The position numbers and the translations under genes were made by a program. From the NCBI RefSeq assembly GCF_001513955.1, contig NZ_KQ948145.1:524212-588211 (forward strand): 64,000 nucleotides of DNA. Reading direction: 5' to 3'. This document shows positions 17,981 through 25,584 of the stretch, one piece after another (position 1 is the first letter of the stretch; every line of letters begins with the position of its first letter). Source of the DNA: Streptomyces pseudovenezuelae (GTDB lineage: Bacteria; Actinomycetota; Actinomycetes; Streptomycetales; Streptomycetaceae). The notes below the pieces were generated by a model. That model was not told where the DNA came from, did not search any database, and saw only the letters and a program-made list of their open reading frames with translations.

Positions 17981-19039
17981 TCAGCTGGTCTTGACCGTGA
18001 TGGTGCCGTCGACGATCTTCTTCTTCGCCTCGTCCAGCTTGGGCTGGATGTCGTCGATGAAGCCACCGCTGGTGGAGAGGCTGACACCGCCCTTGGCGAG
18101 GGAGTAGATCTGGTTGCCGGTCAGCGGCTTGCCCTCGTGGACGGACTTGATGAAGTCGTAGACACCGACGTCGACGTTCTTGACCATCGAGGTCAGGATC
18201 GAGTTCTTGAACTTGGCCAGACCCGGGATGTTGTACTGGTCCGAGTCCACGCCGATGGCCCAGGCGCCCTTGACGCCGGAGACGGCCTCGATCGAGCCGT
18301 TGCCGGAGGAGCCGGCCGCGGCGTAGATCACGTCGGCGCCGTTGTCGAGCATGCCGGACGCGGCCTCCTTGCCCTTGGCGGGGTCGGCGAAGCCGGAGAA
18401 GTCCGAGCCGTGGGTCAGGTACTGGACGTCGACCTTGACCTTGGGGTTGGTGTCCTTGACGCCCTGCGCGTAGCCCGCCTCGAACTTCTTGATCAGCGGG
18501 GTGTCCACGCCGCCGATGAAGCCGACGTGGTCCTTCTTGGTCTTCAGCGCCGCGGCGACACCGGCCAGGTAGGAACCCTGCTCCTCGGTGAACGTGATGC
18601 TGTCGACGTTCTTGGCCTTCGCGACCGCGTCGATGAGACCGAAGTTGACCTTCGGGTACTTCGCGGCGACCTTGTCGACCGAGGTGGCGTAGGAGAAGCC
18701 GACTGCGACGATCGGGTTGTAGCCCGCATCGGCGAGGTCGGTCAGGCGCTGCTCGCGGTCGGCCTCGGTGTCGGTGCTCTTGGCGGTCAGCTCCTTGAGG
18801 GAGCCGCCGAACTCCTTCGCGGCCTTGTCGGCACCGCGCGCGGCGGAGTCGTTGAAGGAACGGTCACCACGGCCGCCGACGTCGTAGGCGAGGCCGATCT
18901 TGATGCCGCCCTTGCCGCTGCCCGAGGAGGCGGACGACGAGCTGTCGTCATCGTTGGAAGTGCTGCCACAGGCAGTGGCAGTCAGTGCGAGAGCTGCGGT
19001 GGCGATACACGCAGCGGAAAGCTTGGCTACCCGGCGCAC
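17981..19039 (-). CDS. BMP-family nucleoside-binding lipoprotein
   Basis: 352 residues from a GTG at 19039 that follows AAGGAG by 7 nt; the frame is open further upstream without coding features. It has a lipoprotein signal peptide (AALALTATACGS, Cys near residue 24), a Ser/Asp/Gly linker, then the BMP fold: GIKIGLAYDVGGRGDRSFND, NPIVAVGFSYATSV, FTEEQGSYLAGVAAAL, HVGFIGGVDTPLI and DVIYAAAGSSGNG. These motifs match TmpC/PnrA-type nucleoside receptors. It captures nucleosides outside the membrane for the ABC importer encoded downstream. A second tandem BMP gene, which I recall from some relatives, is not present here. Confidence 0.93.
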   Translation of the reverse strand: MRRVAKLSAACIATAALALTATACGSTSNDDDSSSSASSGSGKGGIKIGLAYDVGGRGDRSFNDSAARGADKAAKEFGGSLKELTAKSTDTEADREQRLTDLADAGYNPIVAVGFSYATSVDKVAAKYPKVNFGLIDAVAKAKNVDSITFTEEQGSYLAGVAAALKTKKDHVGFIGGVDTPLIKKFEAGYAQGVKDTNPKVKVDVQYLTHGSDFSGFADPAKGKEAASGMLDNGADVIYAAAGSSGNGSIEAVSGVKGAWAIGVDSDQYNIPGLAKFKNSILTSMVKNVDVGVYDFIKSVHEGKPLTGNQIYSLAKGGVSLSTSGGFIDDIQPKLDEAKKKIVDGTITVKTS

Positions 19040-19143
19040 GGGAGGCTCCTTCACCTGACCTGAGCGCCTTGTCGGCGCTTCATGTGAGCACCATGCCAGT
19101 GCCCGGGCCTGAACGCCCCTGCGGCGTTGGCTTCGCGGCATCG

Positions 19144-19155
19144 TAACGCGCGTAG
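19144..19155. promoter_or_regulatory. Nucleoside-gene palindrome upstream of the BMP gene
   Basis: TAACGCGCGTAG shares the ACGCGCGTAGA core with the add palindrome. On the minus strand it overlaps TACGAT (19145-19140), a likely -10 box, leaving a leader of about 95 nt before the lipoprotein GTG. Confidence 0.6.
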
Positions 19156-19293
19156 ATGTCGGAAACAGACCTACTCCGAAGCCGTTATCGATTCGAGGCA
19201 AACAGCGTCTGAACTGAGGCTCTGGCGCTGTCGCACACCGGGATTTCGATGTGCGCACGATTGGCTTACGACCCTGTTGCGCCGGTCGGCGGA

Positions 19294-19313
19294 ACGGCCC
19301 CCGTGGGGGCCGT
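19294..19313 (-). terminator. Terminator hairpin after the M20 peptidase gene
   Basis: ACGGCCCCCGTGGGGGCCGT is self-complementary with 8-9-bp arms, 15 nt beyond the peptidase stop on its strand. Confidence 0.75.
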
Positions 19314-19327
19314 CCGTCACGCTCGGA

Positions 19328-20548
19328 TCACTGTGCGGCGTCCAGCAGGGCCGCCGCCGTGAACAGCTCCACACCCACGGTGATGGCGGACTCATCGGCG
19401 TCGAAGTCGCCCTGGTGGAGGTCGCGCACGGTCCGCTCCCCCGGGGTGCGTACTCCGAGGCGGGCCATGGCGCCGGGGACGTGCTGGAGGTACCAGGAGA
19501 AGTCCTCGCCGCCCAGGCTCTGCTCGGTGCTCTCGACCGAGTCGGTGCCGCGCCGCGTGGTCATGGCCTCGCGGATCAGCTCGGTGACGTCCGCGTCGTT
19601 GACGACGGGGGGCACACCCCGCACGTAGTTGATCTCGGATTTGGCCCCGTGCAGATTGGCGACCTCGTCGATCGCGGCCACGACGATGTCCGGCGCCTGC
19701 CGCCAGGCGTCGATGTCGAGGCAGCGCACGGTCCCGGAGAGCTCGGCGTGCTGCGGGATGACGTTCGGGGCGTGCCCCGACTCGATCCGCCCCCAGGTCA
19801 CGGCGAGCCCGGCACGGGTGTCGACCCGCCGGCCGACGATCGCGGGCACGTCGGTGACCACGCGGGCGGCGGCGGTGACGAGGTCGGTGGTGAGGTGCGG
19901 CCGGGCGGTGTGTCCGCCGGGTCCGTCGAGCGCGATCTCCAGCCGGTCGCAGGCGGAGGTGATGGCCCCGGTCCGCAGCCCGATCCTTCCGGCGTCGACC
20001 CGCGGGTCGCAGTGCACGGCGAGCATCTTGCCGACCCCCTCCAGCACCCCGCAGTCGATGGCGTCGGCGGCACCGCCGGGCAGCACCTCCTCGGCGGGCT
20101 GGAAGATCAGCCGCACGGGCCGCGGCAGCAGGCCCTTCTTTTCGAGTTCGGCCAGCACGAGCCCGGCACCGAGCACGACGGCGGTGTGCACATCGTGCCC
20201 ACAGGCATGCGCCCGATCGGGCACGGTCGAGCGGTACGCGCACTCGGTCTTCATGTCCGGGATGGGCAGACCGTCGATGTCGGCGCGCAGGGCGAGCATG
20301 GGCCGCCCGCCGTCCCACTCCCCGATGTCACACACGAGCCCGGTCCCGACGGCGAGCACCCGCGGCTTCAGCCCGGCCCGCTCCAGTCGCTCCTTGATCG
20401 CCGCGGTGGTGCGGAACTCCTGGTTGCCGAGCTCCGGGTGCATGTGCAAGTCGCGTCGGAACAGTACGAGTTCGGCGTGCAGTTCCTCGCTCAGCACGCC
20501 GGGAAGCACGGCTTCCCCGGGCAGATCGACCTCGGACTCCAGTGACAT
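19328..20548 (-). CDS. M20-family amidohydrolase (N-acyl-amino-acid / hippurate hydrolase type)
   Basis: About 406 residues of the M20D class. Metal-site motifs are LHMHPELGNQEF, ALRADIDGLPI, HACGHDVHTA (Cys/His/His ligands) and LIFQPAEEVLPGGA (catalytic Glu pair). GPGGHTARPH marks the dimerisation domain, and GGEDFSWYLQHVPG supplies the last ligand. Such enzymes remove acyl groups from amino acids or peptides in the cytosol. A GTG at 20560 is a second possible start, but the only purine-rich site (AGAGGGTG) suits the ATG at 20548 better. It is a single-gene unit between the nucleoside operon and a non-coding gap. Confidence 0.88.
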   Translation of the reverse strand: MSLESEVDLPGEAVLPGVLSEELHAELVLFRRDLHMHPELGNQEFRTTAAIKERLERAGLKPRVLAVGTGLVCDIGEWDGGRPMLALRADIDGLPIPDMKTECAYRSTVPDRAHACGHDVHTAVVLGAGLVLAELEKKGLLPRPVRLIFQPAEEVLPGGAADAIDCGVLEGVGKMLAVHCDPRVDAGRIGLRTGAITSACDRLEIALDGPGGHTARPHLTTDLVTAAARVVTDVPAIVGRRVDTRAGLAVTWGRIESGHAPNVIPQHAELSGTVRCLDIDAWRQAPDIVVAAIDEVANLHGAKSEINYVRGVPPVVNDADVTELIREAMTTRRGTDSVESTEQSLGGEDFSWYLQHVPGAMARLGVRTPGERTVRDLHQGDFDADESAITVGVELFTAAALLDAAQ

Positions 20549-20560
20549 CAGTTGCTTCAC

Positions 20561-21152
20561 CCTCTAAAGGGTAGGACGCCGGGGCGACCAACCGACCCGC
20601 GATCAACAAAACTTCAACCCGCCGTGGGAAGAAAATCTGGCCGCTCGACGCATGGACGTTATTTGAGGTGGGTAGGAACCTCTTTTCCCACACATACCAC
20701 GCTGGGCTTGCGCCCGGCGGCTCTGTTCATCTGTCGAAACGGCATTGGGACACGGTGGGGACGGGAGCGGGTTCGTCACGGTCGATTACTCGGCAGTCAC
20801 GTGGAGTGATCCGGGGTGGTGGGCGGGTGCGTCCTGGGGCCGACGGGGTGAGGCCGCATGGAGCTGTGCCGGGCGGGCCGCCTGCGACCGGACCCATGGA
20901 AGAGATTCACTCCGAGTCGGCCCTGTCCGCCCTTGCCTGCACTCGGGGCACTTCAGCCCGCCCCGTGAAGCACCCCGCCTGCCTCGACGTACAGCCGACC
21001 TCGCCCCCACGCCGCCCGCTCGCCTCTTCCCCGTGCTGGAGTGAGCCGTGCCAGGGGTGGCCAGGGCCATCGGCGCAGCCGACGCGAAGCGCCCTTGACT
21101 TGGCTCACGGAAGGACGACGCTCACCGAGAAGCGGGCAGCCCACGGCCACGC
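20561..21152. other. 592-bp gap, no supported gene
   Basis: The region holds the promoter side of the M20 gene, with CCCTCTAAAGGG just upstream of its start. Open frames on both strands (for example 20668-21156 +) show no domain, no good Shine-Dalgarno and inconsistent codon bias. I see no RNA gene. Confidence 0.5.
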
Positions 21153-21554
21153 CTAGGCGGCGGCCAGCTCACACCACACGAACTTCCCCCGGTTGCCGTG
21201 CCTGGCCAGCGGCTGCCACCCCCACAAGTCAGCGCAGGCCTTGACCAACGCCAGCCCCCTCCTCTCCTCCCCCGACAGCCCGAACTCACCGGGCGGCTCC
21301 GGAGGCCCGGGATCGGCGTCCCACGCCCCGATCCGCAGCACTCCCGCCGCCCATCGCACCCGCAGAGCGGCGGGCCCCTTGCTATGCCGTACGGCATTGG
21401 AGACCAGCTCCGCGGCGAGCAGCTCCGCGGTGTCGACGAGGCGGATCAGGCCGTGCATCGTCAGGATGAGCCGGAGGGTGCGGCGGGCGACGGTGACGGC
21501 TCGGAGGTCGTTCGGGATGTAGAGGGTGTACTCCCAGAGCTCGGTCTCTGGCAT
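21153..21554 (-). CDS. RsbW-like ATP-binding protein (HATPase_c_2)
   Basis: About 133 residues from the ATG at 21554, preceded by CTGGAGC. The GHKL fold of anti-sigma kinases is visible: helix ARRTLRLILTMHGL, N box AELLAAELVSNAVRHSKGP, a degenerate G1 region IGAWDADPG and G2-like LSGEERRGLALVKACADLWG. Small ATPases of this kind are found by the dozen in Streptomyces next to XRE/DUF397 gene pairs, as here, with a divergent XRE gene. They may act as signalling partners, but a real kinase activity is not shown. Confidence 0.8.
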   Translation of the reverse strand: MPETELWEYTLYIPNDLRAVTVARRTLRLILTMHGLIRLVDTAELLAAELVSNAVRHSKGPAALRVRWAAGVLRIGAWDADPGPPEPPGEFGLSGEERRGLALVKACADLWGWQPLARHGNRGKFVWCELAAA

Positions 21555-21750
21555 GCGCCAGCTCCAGTTCGGTGGCGGGAGTTCGGGGCGGTGGCATCGC
21601 CGCAAGCGTCACGACAGGACGAAGCGGTGCACTTCCGCAGAGTGTGCGTTACATCACCGAGAGTAGGTATAGATTTCTAAGTCCTGCAAGCAGGTCGCGT
21701 AATCTGACCCCGAACGAGTCACTCCTGAAGGTGCGTCGAGAGGAGCCACG

Positions 21751-22602
21751 GTGGCGCTGAGGGGCGAGCCGACAGCACGTCAACTACGGCTGGCAACCGA
21801 GCTGCGCAGGCTTCGCGACGCAGCCGGCATCACGGGCCGCGAGGCAGCGGCATCGCTAGGGGTGAGCTCGGCCCAGATCAGTCAGATCGAGAAGGCACTC
21901 GCGGGCGTCAGCGAGAAACGACTGCGGGCCATGGCCGCCAACTACGCCTGCTCGGACGGCGAGTTGATCGACGCTCTCGTAACCATGGCCACCGACCGGA
22001 CACACGGCTGGTGGGAGGAGTACCAGGAGCGGCTCCCCACCCCCTATCTGGATCTCGCCGAGCTGGAGTACCACGCCAGTCATCGGTGGGACGTGGACTT
22101 CCTCCACATCCCGGGACTGTTGCAGACCGAGGACTACGCCAGAGCGCTCTTCTCCTACGTGAACGCGGAGTTCCCTCCGAGTGAGGTGGACCTTCGAGTG
22201 GAGCACCGGATGAAGCGACGGGTCATCATCGAGCGCCCCGACCCGATCCCGTACGAAGCCGTGATCCACGAAGCGGCACTGCGCATCAGAGTCGGCGACC
22301 GTTCCGGCGCGCGAGCTCAACTCGCCCGCATCCAGGCGCTCTCGGAAGCGGATCACGTGGTCGTCCGCATCATCCCCTTCGACCTGGACGCCTTCGCCGG
22401 AGCCGGGAGCGCCATGGTGTACGCGGGTGGCGCCGTCCCCAAGCTGGACACGGTCGTCCGCGACGGACCCCACGGCACGGCCTTCGTTGACGCCGAGGCC
22501 CAACTCGCCCGCTTCCGAGCACTCTTCCGTAGGCTGGAGAGCGTGTCACTCGACCCCGACCGGTCGCGCGACTTCATCCACACCCTGATCAAGGAGCTGT
22601 GA
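21751..22602 (+). CDS. XRE-family regulator with DUF5753 domain
   Basis: 283 residues. An N-terminal helix-turn-helix at about 10-65 (LATELRRLRDAAGITGREAA, VSSAQISQIEKALAGVSEKR) is followed by a DUF5753 effector domain (HIPGLLQTEDYARALF, IIPFDLDAFAGAGSAMVY, SRDFIHTLIKEL). The GTG start follows AGGAGCCAC. This is the regulator of the Streptomyces-specific module seen in the abaA, whiJ and BldB-related loci. It probably works with the two small DUF397 proteins downstream, which commonly bind or modulate such regulators. The regulon is unknown. Confidence 0.88.
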   Translation: MALRGEPTARQLRLATELRRLRDAAGITGREAAASLGVSSAQISQIEKALAGVSEKRLRAMAANYACSDGELIDALVTMATDRTHGWWEEYQERLPTPYLDLAELEYHASHRWDVDFLHIPGLLQTEDYARALFSYVNAEFPPSEVDLRVEHRMKRRVIIERPDPIPYEAVIHEAALRIRVGDRSGARAQLARIQALSEADHVVVRIIPFDLDAFAGAGSAMVYAGGAVPKLDTVVRDGPHGTAFVDAEAQLARFRALFRRLESVSLDPDRSRDFIHTLIKEL

Positions 22603-22610
22603 GGAGCACC

Positions 22611-22811
22611 ATGACCACCCCTGACTACTGGCAGAAGTCGAGCTACTCCGGCGGCGGCGAGGGCAACGCCTGCGTGGAGATCGCGAACCGAACCACTCAC
22701 ATAGCAATCCGCGACTCCAAGGCCCCGACCAGAGCCACTCTCAGCTTCCCGACCGAAGCCTTCGCCCCGTTCCTCGAATCGCTGAAGTCCCGGCATGACT
22801 CCCTCCGATGA
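22611..22811 (+). CDS. DUF397 protein, first copy
   Basis: 66 residues from the ATG at 22611, directly after GAGGAGCACC and 9 nt past the XRE stop. The DUF397 pattern is complete: WQKSSYSGGGEGNACVEIA, IAIRDSKAP, LSFPTEAFAPFLESLK. DUF397 proteins accompany XRE/DUF5753 regulators and are thought to modulate them; no activity is visible in the sequence. Confidence 0.88.
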   Translation: MTTPDYWQKSSYSGGGEGNACVEIANRTTHIAIRDSKAPTRATLSFPTEAFAPFLESLKSRHDSLR

Positions 22812-23019
22812 CCCCCATGCCCCTCACACCCCCCCATGGCAGAAGTCGAGCTACACCGGCGGCGGCGACGGCAACGCCTGCGTGGAGATCGCGAACCTGC
22901 ACTCCCACATAGCCGTCCGCGACTCAAAGGCCCCGGCCAGAGCCACTCTCACCTTCCCACCCAGACCCTTCATCGCCTTCCTCGAAGGCTTGAAGTCCCC
23001 GTACCACGCCCCCAGATGA
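22795..23019 (+). CDS. DUF397 protein, second copy
   Basis: 74 residues, overlapping the first copy by 17 nt in another frame. It repeats the same domain (WQKSSYTGGGDGNACVEIA, IAVRDSKAPARATLTFP, FIAFLEGLKS) with high identity even at the DNA level, so it is a recent tandem duplication. It has a longer Pro/His N-terminus than its neighbour. Two partners for one regulator may allow alternative pairings; that is inference. Confidence 0.85.
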   Translation: MTPSDDPHAPHTPPWQKSSYTGGGDGNACVEIANLHSHIAVRDSKAPARATLTFPPRPFIAFLEGLKSPYHAPR

Positions 23020-23072
23020 CCGTCAGGGAAACACCACCCGCCACCCCGTGACGCCCCACTAGGGTGCAGCCC

Positions 23073-23732
23073 GTGAACGCCGACATCCCCGACTTCATAC
23101 GGGCCACCCGAACCGCGTACGACACGATCGCCGAGCCCTACACCCAGCAGTTCTCCGACTGGGCCGGCATCCCGACGCTGGACAGAGCCCAGATCACGGG
23201 CTTCGCGGAGCTGGTGAGGGAGCAGAACGCCGGCCCGGTGGCCGACATCGGCAGCGGCCCGGGCCACGTGACCGCGGCGCTCCACGACCTCGGCATTCGG
23301 GTCTTCGGTGTGGACGTCTCCCCGAAGATGGTGGAACTGGCCCGCAGGGCCCACCCGGAGCTCCGCTTCCATGTGGGCTCGATGACGTCGCTGGACCTAC
23401 CGTCAGAGACGTTGGGCGGCATCACGGCCCTCTACTCGATCATCCACGTCCCGGACGACCACCTCCTGACGGCCTTCGCGGAGTTCCACCGCGTCCTCGC
23501 CCCCGGCGCCCACGCCCTGATCGGCTTCCAGTACGAGCCCGGCGGCACCCACATGCACCTCGACGAACGCTTCGGCCACAAGATCTCCCTGGACTACTAC
23601 CTCCGCACCCCGGAAGCGGTGGCCGAGCCCCTGACCAAGGCGGGCTTCCAGGTGATCCTGCGGGTACTCAGGGAACCCCTCGGCGAGGAGAAGCTGGCCC
23701 GCGCGTACTTGGTGGCACGCAAACCGATGTAG
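23073..23732 (+). CDS. Class I SAM-dependent methyltransferase
   Basis: About 219 residues. SAM-binding motif I is VADIGSGPGHVTAAL, motif II VFGVDVSPKMVELARR, and a post-II segment is LDLPSETLGGITALYSIIHV, a Methyltransf_11/25 pattern. GTGs at 23064 and 23073 are in frame. The second is preferred because TAGGGT lies exactly 7 nt before it, the leaderless spacing seen elsewhere in this window. The substrate is unknown, and there is no operon partner. Confidence 0.82.
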   Translation: MNADIPDFIRATRTAYDTIAEPYTQQFSDWAGIPTLDRAQITGFAELVREQNAGPVADIGSGPGHVTAALHDLGIRVFGVDVSPKMVELARRAHPELRFHVGSMTSLDLPSETLGGITALYSIIHVPDDHLLTAFAEFHRVLAPGAHALIGFQYEPGGTHMHLDERFGHKISLDYYLRTPEAVAEPLTKAGFQVILRVLREPLGEEKLARAYLVARKPM

Positions 23733-23859
23733 GACGCATCGGCCGTGCGCAAACGGCAAGCGCTGAAGCAAGACTCGATCTACGTGAGACGCAATCTACG
23801 TAAGAACGGATCTACCTTGACCGGACGATCTAGTAAGCCACGGCAGCACCGGTGAGGCG

Positions 23860-25077
23860 CTACCGGAAGGGAATGTTGAGCCAGGGGCTGCCCGGGTCCG
23901 AGGTGAGGATTTTGTGGACCGTGACCATTTCCTGATACCAACTTCCGAACTTCTCGTCGTCGAAGTGCAGACAGCGGCCGAGGATGAAGCCCGCTGAGAA
24001 GTCCTCCCAGGACCCGTAACAGTGCGCCGCGCGGTACCCGGCCTCGACGACGGCCGCCTCCGCCTCCGCCAGGTCGCCGTAGCGGGTACTGACGCCCCAG
24101 CGGGCCATACAGGAGGCCCGGCCGAGGTCCCAGGCGTCGACGGAGCCGACGAACTGCCCCTCTCCGAGGATGCCGTCAGCACGCATACGGGCCTCGTAGC
24201 GGGTGATACGGCCGATGAGGTGCTGAACGTCCTTGATATGTGCCTCGGTCTCGGCGGTGGAGGTAGGGGCGCCTTCACGGCGATGCAGGACGTTGGCGGC
24301 CGTGTCCCACCAGGCGCCGTTCTCGACGCGGCCGCCGGTGTCGCGAGCGAGGGCGCGGCGCAGGCCAAGGGTGAATTCCCAGACCGGGCGGGCGCCGTCG
24401 GTGGCGAGCAGGGCGCGCTGCTGGGACTGCCATTGCTGGCGGCTGGTGATGCCCCACCAGGTGCGCAGTGTCCGACGGTCAGCGCGGTATCCGTGGCCGT
24501 GGTAGGCCAAGGCGTTCCAGAACCGGCCCTGGTTGACGATGAGATGGGCGCCGCAGGCCAGTCCGTGCGCAACGGGTCCCTGCAAGGGGCCGCCCACCCG
24601 CAGGGTCCGCAGCGCCGCCGCGTCCGAGGGGCCGTCGCTCTGCTTTGCGTACTTGGCCCACGCCCACGAGTGCGGGGGCGCGGTCGGCAGGAATGCCTCG
24701 CATGGAGTGTCCGGGTTCACGACGATCGTCGTCGGATAGCTGGAATTCATGTCCTGGGCTATCCACTTGAGCTTCTTCCAGTCGAAGACGCGGTCCGGTT
24801 CGGGGGCGGGCAGCACACCCTCGGTGTACACCGGCCAGACCCACCCTCCGGCGATCCGGGGATCCCGCCTGAACGGCACAAGACCACGAGTGAACCTGGC
24901 ATCCTCCTCCTTTTGCCCGACCTCGAAGTACAGCCGGTTCCGCGCAAGGGTTTCGAAGTAAGCAGGCCAGTCCCCGAGGGACTTGGCGCTTAGCAGCGCC
25001 TGCTCGACGTCTGAGGGAGGGGTCCAGGCAGGTGGAACGGGATGCCTGAAGCCGGCGAGAGGAGGCCCGAAGGACAT
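23860..25077 (-). CDS. DUF1266-domain protein, downstream of the Rhs toxin operon
   Basis: 405 residues. The C-terminal 200 residues fit DUF1266: WWGITSRQQWQ, then a Trp- and Gly-rich core WDLGRASCMARWGVSTRYGD, SWEDFSAGFILGRCL and a SPWLNIPF end. The N-terminal half (TLARNRLYFEVGQ, GWVWPVYTEGVLP) resembles SseB-type domains. DUF1266 genes often accompany polymorphic toxins. Here it follows a SUKH immunity gene in the same orientation, 52 nt downstream, so it may be a second immunity or accessory factor. That role is inferred from position. Confidence 0.7.
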   Translation of the reverse strand: MSFGPPLAGFRHPVPPAWTPPSDVEQALLSAKSLGDWPAYFETLARNRLYFEVGQKEEDARFTRGLVPFRRDPRIAGGWVWPVYTEGVLPAPEPDRVFDWKKLKWIAQDMNSSYPTTIVVNPDTPCEAFLPTAPPHSWAWAKYAKQSDGPSDAAALRTLRVGGPLQGPVAHGLACGAHLIVNQGRFWNALAYHGHGYRADRRTLRTWWGITSRQQWQSQQRALLATDGARPVWEFTLGLRRALARDTGGRVENGAWWDTAANVLHRREGAPTSTAETEAHIKDVQHLIGRITRYEARMRADGILGEGQFVGSVDAWDLGRASCMARWGVSTRYGDLAEAEAAVVEAGYRAAHCYGSWEDFSAGFILGRCLHFDDEKFGSWYQEMVTVHKILTSDPGSPWLNIPFR

Positions 25078-25129
25078 GGTTAACCCAACATTTTCATCGA
25101 CACTCGAATCTCTTTAGACCAGAACCGCG

Positions 25130-25561
25130 TCAGCGATACCAGTCTTCACCACTGCTCCCCAGAGCTCTCCGCACGAAGCTCTCAAGAGAGGGAGAGATCC
25201 AGTTCCTGCTGTCTGTTTCGTGATCCCAGACGAATACATCTTCCCTTTCGGGCGTTCGAACGAAGGCGAACTGATCTCCGCCACCGTTATCACCGAAAAA
25301 GAAAAGCGGATCGAATGGCATGTAGAGCTTCCTGAACTGCTCATCATTACGGAGCGAGGTATTCTCTGAGAGTATCCGCTCGGCTGCCCAGACAATCTCG
25401 ACCCCATACTCGGCATTAATTCCGTCAGTCTCCGCAAGAAGAGACCGAAGGGGCGGCGGAATCGCCTGACCAAGCCGTTCTTCAATCAGAAGGAGCGCCT
25501 CTTCAGCGGCCGGATCATGCAACTCTACGTTCACAAACCCAAGGGCTACTTCACGCCACAT
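25130..25561 (-). CDS. SUKH/SMI1-KNR4-family immunity protein
   Basis: 143 residues with the SUKH pattern: helix EEALLLIEERLGQAIPPPLRSLLAETDGI, AEYGVEIVWAAERI, MPFDPLFFFGDNGGGDQFAF and VFVWDHETDSRNWISPSLESFV. SUKH proteins are the most frequent immunity proteins of contact-dependent and polymorphic nuclease toxins. It starts 23 nt after the Rhs stop, the expected place for the cognate antidote. The gene is visibly richer in A+T than its surroundings, like the toxin tip before it, suggesting the two arrived together. Confidence 0.85.
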   Translation of the reverse strand: MWREVALGFVNVELHDPAAEEALLLIEERLGQAIPPPLRSLLAETDGINAEYGVEIVWAAERILSENTSLRNDEQFRKLYMPFDPLFFFGDNGGGDQFAFVRTPEREDVFVWDHETDSRNWISPSLESFVRRALGSSGEDWYR

Positions 25562-25584
25562 ACGAATCCTCTAACGGTACCGTA

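Noticed and set aside
20668..21156. 162-aa plus-strand open frame
   Set aside because: No domain or Shine-Dalgarno, and its composition does not match nearby genes. An inner ATG at about 20895 was also considered and has no support.
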